A stretch of DNA of 64,000 nucleotides from Pachyseris speciosa. Taxonomy: Eukaryota > Cnidaria > Anthozoa > Scleractinia > Pachyseridae. Within the stretch, counting starts at the first letter, position 1. Each line of letters starts with the position of its first letter. The position numbers were made by a program, and so were the translations under genes. The notes beneath the pieces were generated by a model, which saw only the letters and a program-made list of their open reading frames with translations, ran no database searches and was not told where the DNA came from. The stretch spans positions 286,001 through 350,000 of the forward strand of contig JAEMWC010000449.1 of NCBI GenBank assembly GCA_016490735.1, given 5' to 3'. Below are positions 42,674 through 50,822 of the stretch, piece after piece.

Positions 42674-43960
42674 ATGTCAAATTATCGAGAATCAAAATAC
42701 ATTGAACGATATGAAGATGTTGTTTTCGAACTTGAGACGTCATTAAATACTGTAGTTGCAAATAATGCTCATCAGAAGAAAACTGGTTATCGTTTCGTTG
42801 TTGATAATAGCGGTGAAATTTCAGTTTTTGACTGGTTTAATTCGCGTTTTAATGTTGATTTTATTGTGAAAAAGCTTGCAGATGGAACTGATATTGCTGG
42901 TGATGATCGAAACGGTATGGTAAATTCATCTCATTCTCTTATTAACACTATAAACGTAAAAATGAATGGTGTTGATGTTTATGAATGTAGAGATGCAAAT
43001 CAGGCAACAAATATAAAGTCTTTACTCGAATATTCACAAGGTTATGTTGTCTCTCAGGGCACTAATGAATTTTATTATCTTGACACTAACAGACATGCTG
43101 AAGATAGAGAAGCTCAAGCTAATTATAAGAAAGGATTTGCATCACGAAAACTATTGTTGAATGGAGCTAATGGTAAAGTAAATGCAGAAATACCATTGAA
43201 TAGATACGGCTTTTTCAAAAGCCTTTGGAATGAACTTTTGCTTAATTCAAAAATAGATTTAAATCTAACAATCGAGTCTGACGCAAATTTAATTTGGCAA
43301 GCTGCAGATAATTGTCGTGTAGTACTCACAAAATTTCAGTTGATTGTCCCACGTATTATTTTTAACTCTGAAGGCAAAAAACTTTATATAAGCAAATAAC
43401 TTGATACGAGAAAATGGACTTACATGAGAGAAATGGTTGAGAGAGGTAACTCAACGAGACAACAGACAGCTAATTTCCGTATTTCAACAGGAATAAACAA
43501 ACCGAGGCATGTATTTGTTTTCATAATCAATGATGCAAATGATGAATCTCAGACAGCTAACAAATTCTTGTACAATACATTTTCAGTTGTAAATAATCGA
43601 ACGATGACGAGTTGTCATCTTGAAGTAGGTAATGGAATTGATTATCCAGAAGCATTTTATAAACCATCAACAGAACCATCAAGAGTATTCAGGGATGTTT
43701 TGAAATATGTTGATGCCATAAATGAATTAAGTGATTCTACTCTCCTTAACAGAGGTAACTTCGGCTCTATATTCCCTTTTATTTATTTCGATCTTACAAA
43801 ACTTAAACAGGATATAAAAGACAGAATGACGAAATTGACTTTCAAATACACTTGGAGTAATGGAACAAACGCAGACTATAGTGTTTATGCATTGGTCCTC
43901 TATGAACAGGATATTGAAATGAGAAAGACTGATGGAAAATTGATCCTCAGATCAATGTAA
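42674..43960 (+). pseudogene. Major capsid protein (double jelly roll) with internal TAA
   Basis: 428 codons in one frame. The N-terminal half shows SNYRESKYIERYEDVVFELE, then SVFDWFNSRFNVDFIVKKL and INTINVKMNGVDVYECRDAN; a single TAA at 43397-43399 follows YISK, and the frame continues with WTYMREMVERGNSTRQQTAN and later FKYTWSNGTNADYSVYALVL. Size, place after the penton gene and beta-rich halves fit the Polinton double-jelly-roll capsid protein that builds an icosahedral shell. One point change explains the break. A TCTAA signal lies upstream. Confidence 0.8.
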
Positions 43961-43967
43961 AATTATC

Positions 43968-43980
43968 TACTCTAATATAT
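43968..43980 (+). promoter_or_regulatory. TCTAATATATATG signal
   Basis: CTCTAATATATATG directly before ATG 43981 of the first pX-like gene. Confidence 0.55.
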
Positions 43981-44260
43981 ATGACTACTATTCCTTATAA
44001 AATAGAACTCTGATCAAGTCAGAAAAAAAAGCTTGGACAAGCATATAAAGCAAAAACAAGTGAAACAATTTTTCTCTCTAAAGAGCAAATATATTTACAT
44101 TCTGGAAAAAGCCAAAAAGTATAATGAAAATGCAGAAATCACTTTATCAAAAAATCTGATCAGATTAAATGTTGAAAGAGGTCCTATTCCTTCAGAAGAT
44201 TTTGGTGTAACTGAATTCGTTTATGATTTTGGTGAAGATGATGGTTATCCAGATGATTGA
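43981..44260 (+). pseudogene. pX-like protein, paralogue 1 (broken)
   Basis: Begins MTTIPYKIEL, then TGA, then SQKKKLGQAYKAKTSETIFL before shifting frame into an acidic tail ending GEDDGYPDD. The pattern (short polar start, Ser/Thr-x-x-Gln-x-x-Lys-Leu-x-x-Ala, Thr-Ile-x-Leu) is shared with 44294 and 45619. This N-terminal motif heads the hydrophobic minor virion proteins of cnidarian Polintons. One stop and at least one frameshift. Confidence 0.5.
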
Positions 44261-44274
44261 ATTTAAATATAATT

Positions 44275-44293
44275 TAATCTAATTATATATTAT
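44275..44293 (+). promoter_or_regulatory. AATCTAA...TATATG signal
   Basis: TTTAATCTAATTATATATTATATG leads into ATG 44294. Confidence 0.55.
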
Positions 44294-45141
44294 ATGACTA
44301 CTTATCATCCTCATGGAGTGAAACTTTCACAAGGTCAGAAAGAAAAGCTCGCAAGAGCTATAAAATCAAATTCAGCAGTAACAATAAGATTATCAAACAA
44401 TGAGTTAACTGGACCTGATCAAATGATGTTAACTAAAAGACAAATAAAAAAAACTGATTAAAGCCAAAAATATGAAGAAAGGATCAGACATCAATATTTC
44501 AAAAACTCAAATACGAAAAAGTGTTCAAGAAGGTGGTTCTATTTGGTCAAGTTTGTTTTGACTAGGAACAAGATTATTGCCATATGCTACTTCAGCAATT
44601 TCAAAAGCAGCTCCAGCATTGGCTACAGGTGCTCTTTCTTCATTAGCAAGTCTCGGTGTTGATAAATTATTTGGAAAGAAACAAAAGGGAGGTTTTCTTA
44701 TCCCACAAAACAACTTATTGCTTACAAAGATATGTTGACAAAGAAACAGAAAGAAGATATTGTCAATGCTATGCAATCCGGTGGACAACTTATTATAAAT
44801 CCAACTAAAGGACAAATTGGCAAAGGAATTGGAACAATACTTGCTTCAATTGGAATTCCTTTAGCCGTAGAAGCAATTAAAAAATTAACTGGAAAGGGTT
44901 TACACGTTGAACATCATCGTGGAAGAAGATCATTACCCGTGCATGTTCCAGATTCAGTTGCTTTGAATAAAAAAGGAGGAAAACATGCTTTAATACCATA
45001 TCAATCACCACCCGTTGTAGGTACTTGGGATAACCCAATCGGTTTTGGAATAAAAAAAAAAGACCATCAAAAGGAAAAGGTCTTCTGTTGGGCAAAAACA
45101 GGCCTTTCAATTCAATCCCCATACTTCGAACAATTCTTTAA
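44294..45141 (+). pseudogene. pX-like minor virion protein, paralogue 2 (broken)
   Basis: Starts MTTYHPHGVKLSQGQKEKL followed by AVTIRLSNNELTGPDQMMLT. After a frame change near 44450 it continues through an Ala/Leu-rich hydrophobic segment (SAISKAAPALATGALSSLAS) with a TGA at about 44557, then another frame change near 44725 into MQSGGQLIINPTKGQIGKG and IGTILASIGIPLAVEAIKKL, and a basic Gly-rich end after a poly-A slip near 45055. The order matches adenoviral pVI/pX-like proteins of Polintons (short basic motif, membrane-active hydrophobic helix, Gly-rich tail). Its position before the protease fits a protein matured by cleavage. Confidence 0.6.
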
Positions 45142-45605
45142 AATTTATAAATAAACCATTATCCAACTTTGATTTATTGGATTGGGTAAAACAACTTAAT
45201 ATAAAATATTTTAGAGGAGTCTTTAGTCGGGACAATTTACCAAAACTGATTAAAAACAGAGAATGTGGAATCGTCAATCTTGACAGCAAAATTGGCCGAG
45301 GGACGCATTGGGTGTGTTATAGAAATTTTGAGAAAGATAAATATTGTGAGTATTTTGATTCATTCGGATTAATGATGCCGTTTGAAGTTCAAAAATATAT
45401 AGCTACAAGTGGAAAACAATTAGAGTATTCTGGTGATGAGATATAAGAGCGTGATTCAGTTTTATGTGGATACTGGGTGTTATATTATCTTCTCGAGAGA
45501 CAAAAGGGTAAATCAATTCTAAATACAATACATAATTCCAAATTCAGTTCAATAGATGCGAGTGTCAATCACAGATTCATCATAGACTACTTTAAAACAA
45601 TCTAA
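45135..45605 (+). pseudogene. Adenain-like (Ulp1-type) cysteine protease with internal TAA
   Basis: No ATG is visible at the 5' end; the frame is open from about 45135 with NKPLSNFDLLDWVKQLNIKY. The catalytic order is His (GRGTHWVCYRN), Asp (CEYFDSFGL), then after a TAA at 45444-45446 the Cys box RDSVLCGYWVLYYLL. This is the maturation protease of Polintons and adenoviruses, cutting capsid precursors. The stop falls between Asp and Cys, removing the nucleophile. The final TAA overlaps the next TCTAA signal. Confidence 0.82.
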
Positions 45606-45618
45606 CTCACTCATATAA
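45600..45618 (+). promoter_or_regulatory. ATCTAACTCACTCATATAAATG signal
   Basis: TCTAAC overlaps the protease stop and precedes ATG 45619. Confidence 0.5.
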
Positions 45619-45876
45619 ATGTCTCAACTATTTGAAATTGAAATAAAACTAACTGAAAATCAGAGGAATAAGCTAAGGATCGCTTATAATGAAGGAAAAA
45701 CTGTTATCATAAGACTCCCAAAAAATTCTCTTAATGGTGATGACATTTTACACGTCTTAGAAGGGACCAAATTGCATTTAGAAGAGTGTAGAGAGAAATA
45801 TAAAGGATTAGATATTAACGTTTTTTCAATTGAAGATATTATTATAAATGAAGGTCAATTTATGCTAACATATTAA
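45619..45876 (+). CDS. pX-like N-terminal module, paralogue 3
   Basis: 85 residues, intact: EIEIKLTENQRNKLRIAYNE, then TVIIRLPKNSLNGDDILHVL and an acidic end. It keeps the shared motif of paralogues 1 and 2 (K-L-T/S-x-x-Q-x-x-K-L-x-x-A, IRL, L-x-G-x-D) but has no hydrophobic second half. It may be a stand-alone regulator of the longer protein. Function unknown. Confidence 0.5.
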   Translation: MSQLFEIEIKLTENQRNKLRIAYNEGKTVIIRLPKNSLNGDDILHVLEGTKLHLEECREKYKGLDINVFSIEDIIINEGQFMLTY

Positions 45877-45893
45877 TCTAACTTATATGTATA
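45877..45893 (+). promoter_or_regulatory. AATCTAACTTATATG signal
   Basis: TAATCTAACTTATATGTATAATG lies between the stop of paralogue 3 and ATG 45894. Confidence 0.5.
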
Positions 45894-46052
45894 ATGGTGA
45901 AATCATATTGCATTAAACAGAAGAAAGTAACTAAATGTGTACCTGGAAGTAAGCGGTTTGAAATGACTAAAAATGGTCGAACTATGCTTAAATGCATTTG
46001 TGCTGAATGTGGAATCACAAAAACAAAATTCGTCAAGAGCCAGGGAAACTAA
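45894..46052 (+). CDS. Zinc-ribbon module (CAECG type)
   Basis: 52 residues: MVKSYCIKQKKVTKCVPGSK, TKNGRTMLKCICAECGITKT and KFVK before TAA. The CxxCG and YC pairs form a small zinc ribbon that in Polintons heads a longer protein with a hydrophobic part and a PLA2-like domain. Here the frame overlaps the next segment (from 46007), so the three parts were probably one gene, now split. Confidence 0.6.
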   Translation: MVKSYCIKQKKVTKCVPGSKRFEMTKNGRTMLKCICAECGITKTKFVKSQGN

Positions 46053-46450
46053 TTGGCCCGTCTGAAGGGGCGGGCATAGGTTCTACATTACTCACAACTG
46101 TTTTAGATATTGCTGGACATTTAGCTCCAATAATTGGTAAAAAGGCATTACAAGCGGCCAGATATTATGCGAGTGAGGCACTGAGAAATCCAAAACTTCA
46201 GCAACGAGCAATTGACTTCGCTCTTGAAAAAGCAAAACCAGCAATTTCAAAAGTTGGTAGAAAGGGTTTAGTACAATTATCAACAAAAATTAGACCAAAA
46301 CGTAAAGATGGGAAACAAATGCATAAAACTGATATCAAGGGATTGGATTATGGCAGTGGGTTAGGTGATCTTTTTGATTCAAGATTTATATCACAAGGTG
46401 TTTTAGTTCCAAAACCATTCACAGATCCCAAATTTATGAATGCATTCTGA
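46007..46450 (+). pseudogene. Hydrophobic/amphipathic virion segment
   Basis: 147 codons. A Gly-rich start (GPSEGAGIGSTLLTTVLDIA) leads to amphipathic helices (APIIGKKALQAARYYASEAL, QRAIDFALEKAKPAISKVG) and a basic stretch RPKRKDGKQ, ending with GLDYGSGLGDLFDSRF. It overlaps the zinc ribbon in another frame and is followed by the PLA2-like part; a membrane-lytic or core role is inferred from composition. Confidence 0.5.
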
Positions 46451-46477
46451 AAAGCAATTCAGGGGCATCATGGTATA

Positions 46478-46918
46478 ATGGATATAGCGAAAAAAAAAAA
46501 AAAACAGCTAAAAACTATTATGGCGGTGCTTTTGACATTCATAAAGCCATTGGTAAATTACCTAAGCCAAAATCAGGTTGGACACCTGGACCATATAAAT
46601 ACATGGGGCCTTATAATCCCCTTGATAAACAGTTGGAGTATGATAAAAACACAGGTTAGGTCACAAAACGGTATGTCCAACCTTACAACAAGGTAGATGA
46701 AATAGCAGCATATCACGACATATGTTATGATATGGGAAAAAAATAAAGGTGATTGTGACAAAAAAAATGGTCGAGTCACTTGATCAAATACCATATGGTG
46801 AGATGCCAAAATGGGGTCAAACAGCTAGATTTTTAATCAACACAAAACAGAAACTTGGTCTTGGTGTTCCAAAAAACGGAAAAAGCCGTCGGGTGAAGAA
46901 AACTGGCAAGAAAAATTA
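46478..46918 (+). pseudogene. Parvovirus-type PLA2-like domain, frameshifted
   Basis: Segments in different frames give GPYKYMGPYNPLDKQLEYD, then a TAG near 46657, VQPYNKVDEIAAYHDICYDM with the His-Asp catalytic pair, DCDKKMVESLDQIPYG and KWGQTARFLINTKQKLGLG. Frame changes coincide with poly-A runs at 46488-46502, about 46737 and about 46762. Such domains help virions breach endosomal membranes in parvoviruses; Polintons carry related modules. It ends SRRVKKTGKKN, overlapping the integrase start. Confidence 0.7.
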
Positions 46919-47630
46919 GCAGATGAATTGCATAAAACCATAAAACGCAACTTTACTCGACGGCGTGTGATTGTAAATAAAATTGATGAAATATGGGTTG
47001 CTGATGTTGTTGAGATGCAAAAATTCAGCAAATGGAATAAAGGTTATAAATATCTTCTAATGGTCATCGATGTTTTCAGTAAATATGGTTGGATTGTTCC
47101 TCTGAAGGATAAAAAGGGTGAAACTGTAACTGAAGCATTCAAAACCATCTTCAGAGATAGAAAACCACGATATCTATGGGTTGATAAGGGTAAAGAGTTC
47201 TATAACAAACACCTGAAAGACTTGCTAGAAAAAAATAGGATACATATTTACTCCACCGAGAATGAAGAAAAGTCTTCAGTGGTTGAAAGATGGAATAGAA
47301 CAATGAAGTCCAAAATGTGGAAGCAGTTCACTGTTCAAGGCAATACAATGTATCTCGATATGCTACCAAAATTGGTGAAAGAATATAATAATCCAAAACA
47401 TTCAAGCACAAAAATGACTCCCACAGAGGCTTCAAAGAAAAAGAATGAAGGAATAGTGTATTTCAATTCATACGGTAAAATGGAAACATTACAACATAAA
47501 CCAAAACTTAAAGTAGGTGATAAAGTTCGAATATCCAAGTATAAACGGAATGTGTTTGATAAGTGTTATACTCCAAACTGGACCGAAGAATTATTTATAA
47601 TAGATAAGATACAATACACTAATCCAATCA
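46868..47630 (+). pseudogene. Maverick integrase catalytic core, cut by a Penelope-like element
   Basis: Open frame with NWQEKLADELHKTIKRNFTR leading to the RNase-H-like DDE core: Asp in IWVADVVEMQ, Asp in LWVDKGKEFY and Glu in SSVVERWNRTM. This retroviral/Ty3-type integrase inserts the element and makes the 6-bp duplication. An SH3-like tail begins (LKVGDKVRISKYK, PNWTEELFIIDKIQYTNP) and is interrupted at about 47630; the chromodomain resumes at 49215. No clear ATG: the start overlaps the PLA2-like gene. Confidence 0.88.
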
Positions 47631-49212
47631 GTTGATGATATTATATGGACCCACACCACGATGTTAAAAAACGAATTCCACATCACCTTGAAACAGAAAG
47701 AAAAAAATTTGCCACAAATATACTGGATACCAAGACTTCACAAGACACCATACAAAGCAAGATTTATTGCAGGTTCGAGTTCATGCACCACTACTAAGAT
47801 CTCCAAATTAATTACCGAATGCCTTAAACTAGTCAAGAGTCACTGTACTTCGTACTGCAAAACTATTTTGGAAAGAACTGGTGTTAACTGTATGTGGATT
47901 ATAAACAATTCGTTGGACGTAATTCGCACATTGCAGGAAAAACAACTTCCGCTCAATGAGATGAGTACTTGGGACTTTTCCACTCTATATACTAGCCTTC
48001 CACACGCCAAACTTAAACATCAACTTCATGATCTGCTCGAAAGAGTTTTTCACACAAGAGGAAAAAGTTTCATAGCAACCAATAATTTCCACACTTTCTG
48101 GGCTAATGATAGGAAGTCTACGAAATACACTTACTTCTCATGTAGGGAACTGTGCCTCGCTATCGACTTTCTTATCGACAACATCTACGTTCGCTTTGGA
48201 AACTCAGTTTTTCGACAAGTGATTGGAATACCAATGGGCACTAACAGCGCACCTTTGCTAGCTGATCTGTTCCTTCACACCTTTGAGTATGATTTCATGC
48301 TTAGAACATTGAAACGAGATAAAACCGTAGCCGTCCAATTTAGCAACACCTTTCGATACATTGATGATTTATTCAGCGTCAACAATGAGAATTTCGGAAA
48401 TTACATCAGCGCTATTTACCCGTCGGAACTGGAACTAAAGGACACTACCTTGACATCAAATGAAGTTTGTTATCTAGACACAAGAATTAGGAATGGTGAT
48501 AACAACACTCCTTTTCATCTCAGTGTCTACGATAAGAGGGATGACTTCTCATTTCGGATTATCAATTTTCCTCACATGGACAGCAACATTCCCGCCAATC
48601 CGGCCTATGGTGTTTTCATATCTCAATTAGTGAGATATGCTAGACTTTGCACATCGAAACTGGATTTTATTGATAGACTTCACCGACTTTCATCACATCT
48701 CCTTCACCAAGGCTTCAAATCTACGCTGCTTCGTAAATCGTTAACTAAATTCTTGAAACGCCACGGTGCTATCGTCGAGAAGTATGGTGCTACACTACAG
48801 GAGATGAGATTAGCAATCCAGAGATGAGATTATATCCTTTATATTATCCTGACGCCCAAATTTGAGATCCTTGTTGCTTCTATTCATTACATTTTTATGC
48901 AAATGAACGCGCGCAATTTTCCTAAAGTTGTGCGCGCGCTTGCTTATTTAGTTTACGTGTGCTTAGTTCGTTGTTTGGTTTACGTGTGCATAGTTCGTTA
49001 TTTAACGTACTCCTATTATTTTACGTTGTTTTCCTTGCTAATACGTGTTGTCAATAACTGTGCTCACAGTGTGGGTGGCTCCTCCTAAAATGTTCTGCAA
49101 TTGGTATAGGATTTGATGGAGCCGAAACCAATTGTGGAATTGCACACATTTTAGGTATCCTACTGATGAACAGTTATTACACGCAGATATTTTTAGAAGC
49201 AACAATTGTTTG
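47631..49212 (+). mobile_element. Penelope-like retroelement, 5'-truncated
   Basis: Sequence foreign to the Maverick between the two integrase parts. It carries one RT frame and about 385 bases of 3' sequence with a duplicated TTTACGTGTGCNTAGTTCGTT block (48953-49010). Borders were set from where the integrase frame stops and resumes; a TCA may be shared at both. Confidence 0.7.
47661..48827 (+). CDS. Penelope-like reverse transcriptase
   Basis: 388 codons, unbroken. Shows IYWIPRLHKTPYKARFIAGS, STWDFSTLYTSLPHAKLKHQ (motif A region), FRQVIGIPMGTNSAPLLADL (motif B), and FRYIDDLFSVNN with the YIDD catalytic pair, then YLDTRI and NIPANPAYGVFISQLVRYAR. These are diagnostic of Penelope-like RTs. 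A GIY-YIG endonuclease is not seen, so it is either an endonuclease-less type or truncated. The intact frame suggests a fairly recent insertion into the integrase. Confidence 0.85.
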   Translation: MLKNEFHITLKQKEKNLPQIYWIPRLHKTPYKARFIAGSSSCTTTKISKLITECLKLVKSHCTSYCKTILERTGVNCMWIINNSLDVIRTLQEKQLPLNEMSTWDFSTLYTSLPHAKLKHQLHDLLERVFHTRGKSFIATNNFHTFWANDRKSTKYTYFSCRELCLAIDFLIDNIYVRFGNSVFRQVIGIPMGTNSAPLLADLFLHTFEYDFMLRTLKRDKTVAVQFSNTFRYIDDLFSVNNENFGNYISAIYPSELELKDTTLTSNEVCYLDTRIRNGDNNTPFHLSVYDKRDDFSFRIINFPHMDSNIPANPAYGVFISQLVRYARLCTSKLDFIDRLHRLSSHLLHQGFKSTLLRKSLTKFLKRHGAIVEKYGATLQEMRLAIQR

Positions 49213-49431
49213 CGGTCTGTCACCTTTGAATACAAAATAAAGGATCTAAGAGGTGAAGATATTGAAGGGAGTTTTTATGAATCTGAATTATTAAAAGCCA
49301 AACAGAACGTTTTCCGTATTGATAAAGTCATTCGGAGGGATTACAAGAAGAAACGAGCTTTAGTGAAGTGGAAGGGATATAGTGATGATTTCAATAGTTG
49401 GATACCATTCAAGGATTTAAAGGATATGTAA
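49213..49431 (+). pseudogene. Integrase C-terminal chromodomain
   Basis: Resumes the integrase frame with TFEYKIKDLRGEDIEGSFYE and ELLKAKQNVFRIDKVIRRDY, then the chromodomain core KKRALVKWKGYSDDFNSWIP. In Mavericks this domain is thought to steer integration through histone marks. It is separated from the catalytic core by the Penelope-like insertion. Confidence 0.85.
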
Positions 49432-49449
49432 AAAGATTTAAAAAGATAA

Positions 49450-49465
49450 TTATCTAATATATATT
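49450..49465 (+). promoter_or_regulatory. TATCTAATATATATTATG signal
   Basis: TTATCTAATATATATTATG ends at the BRO-N gene ATG. Confidence 0.6.
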
Positions 49466-50293
49466 ATGTGTATGCAAAAATATTCCTATAATAATAAAGA
49501 ATTAGATGTATCATTAGATTGTTATCTTGATGATAAAAATGATATATGGTTTAGAGGTAGAGATATTGCTACTATTCTAAAATATAAAAATCCGCAAAGA
49601 GCAATCAGAAATCATGTTAATTCTGACGATAAAATCTTAATAGACCACAAAATAAACACAAATTCACGTGGGACAAAAAGTGTCCATCGTGATGGTTCAC
49701 GTGGGACAAAAAGTGTCCATCGTGTTGAGGCCACTGAAAAAACTTTCAAATGTTTTTTTATAAATGAATCCGGATTTTATTCCCTTTTATTTTCATCCAA
49801 ACAACAAGAAGCTGAAAAATTCAGACATTGGGTTACTTCAAAAGTATTACCATCAATCAGAAAACAAGGATATTACAAACGGTTTAATGACAGGAACAAT
49901 AATATGCTATTGATTGAAAATGAAAATGATTTACACTTCAAGATTGTATCATTCATCAGAAAGAAATATGAAGATGCTTTAATGATTGCTGGTCTTGGTG
50001 AAAATCAAATACGCTTGAATATGAGAATTAAAAGTTACAACAAAGGATATATGGCTGGACAATGTGATTTGATGTTAATGAATCCAACTAGAAAATACAA
50101 TGCTTTGTGTCTTGAATTCAAGAGTCCAACAGGTGTGTACCAAGTCTCTGATAAACAAACAAATATGAAACAGATGTATGAAAAAAAGAAGTGTAAATAC
50201 ATTATGAGCAATTGTTTTGAAGATTTAATTTACGAAATAACCAAACACATGGAAGAAAGCAAATTATATTTATCACGAAGAGGAAAAAACTAA
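49466..50293 (+). CDS. BRO-N domain protein with C-terminal VRR-NUC-like nuclease
   Basis: 275 residues, intact. Residues 1-135 form a BRO-N (Bro/KilA-type DNA-binding) domain: IWFRGRDIATILKYKNPQRA, FINESGFYSLLFSS and FRHWVTSKVLPSIRKQGYY. Residues 150-275 show MAGQCDLMLMNP and ALCLEFKSPTG, an Asp...Glu-x-Lys pattern of PD-(D/E)xK/VRR-NUC nucleases, then SDKQ. An 11-residue in-frame duplication (SRGTKSVHRDG then SRGTKSVHR, 49663-49724) sits in a loop of the BRO-N part. Such fusions occur in large DNA viruses and Polintons; the target is unknown. Confidence 0.8.
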   Translation: MCMQKYSYNNKELDVSLDCYLDDKNDIWFRGRDIATILKYKNPQRAIRNHVNSDDKILIDHKINTNSRGTKSVHRDGSRGTKSVHRVEATEKTFKCFFINESGFYSLLFSSKQQEAEKFRHWVTSKVLPSIRKQGYYKRFNDRNNNMLLIENENDLHFKIVSFIRKKYEDALMIAGLGENQIRLNMRIKSYNKGYMAGQCDLMLMNPTRKYNALCLEFKSPTGVYQVSDKQTNMKQMYEKKKCKYIMSNCFEDLIYEITKHMEESKLYLSRRGKN

Positions 50294-50295
50294 CT

Positions 50296-50313
50296 TTATC
50301 TAACCTATAATAT
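50296..50313 (+). promoter_or_regulatory. TATCTAACC...TATATG signal
   Basis: TTTATCTAACCTATAATATATG ends at ATG 50314; nearly the same block recurs at 50748-50770 without a following gene on the plus strand. Confidence 0.55.
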
Positions 50314-50448
50314 ATGACCCCCAAACCTGATCCTGAATATGATAGTGAATATGAATCTGCATCAGAGAATGAATATGAAAGTGAATCTGAAAGTGAATAT
50401 GATCCAGATTATGATTCTTATGAATATACAGATTCTGAAGAAGAATAA
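50314..50448 (+). CDS. Highly acidic 44-residue protein
   Basis: Reads MTPKPDPEYDSEYESASENE and continues as Glu/Ser/Tyr/Asp repeats to the TAA. It is supported by the TCTAAC/TATATG start context and tight packing between neighbours. Short acidic peptides can mimic DNA or bind basic proteins, but nothing here proves a role. Confidence 0.5.
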   Translation: MTPKPDPEYDSEYESASENEYESESESEYDPDYDSYEYTDSEEE

Positions 50449-50465
50449 TGTAACTTATTGATAAA

Positions 50466-50670
50466 ATGGGATGGTATTGTGATATATGCAAACACGAGTA
50501 TCAGTAATAACAAATATAGACACATAAACACTTTCAAGCATTATGACAAATTATTTTATAAACTATTAGAGCGACAACAAGAAAATCCAACTGAAATGGC
50601 TATATCAATTATAACACAACAAATACAAGAAAAAATCAAAGATTCAGAAACAGAATTAATCAAAATATAA
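50466..50670 (+). pseudogene. Small zinc-finger protein, frameshifted
   Basis: ATG 50466 reads MGWYCDICKHEYQ then TAA; a frame change of one base near 50500 restores NNKYRHINTFKHYDKLFYKL. The Cys-x2-Cys and downstream His residues make a C2H2-like finger. The rest is a helical Gln/Glu-rich tail ending ETELIKI. Function unknown. Confidence 0.5.
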
Positions 50671-50822
50671 GAAATCATAATTTAAACGAATAGTATATGA
50701 CAGCAGTTATGGTAAACTATATCTTTATCTTTTATGCTTCTGATACTTTTTATCTAACCTATATATAATAAGAGGTTAGTATTTTATATACTATTTTGCT
50801 AATTTTTTTAGCCAAGAGTATT
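50671..50822. other. Convergent intergenic gap with orphan TCTAACC block
   Basis: Holds a 23-codon hydrophobic frame from ATG 50697 (after an AATAGTATATG context) and a TATCTAACCTATATATAATAAG block at 50748-50770 with no following gene. Possibly remnants of a lost gene. Confidence 0.35.

Noticed and set aside
40752..45605. Reassigned stop codons (TAA/TAG as Gln) in the Maverick
   Set aside because: Several stops fall at Gln-like positions, but intact genes here end at TAA, frameshifts and TE insertions are also present, and cnidarian nuclei use the standard code.
50300..50491. Minus-strand His/Ile-rich ORF
   Set aside because: Antisense of the acidic repeat protein.
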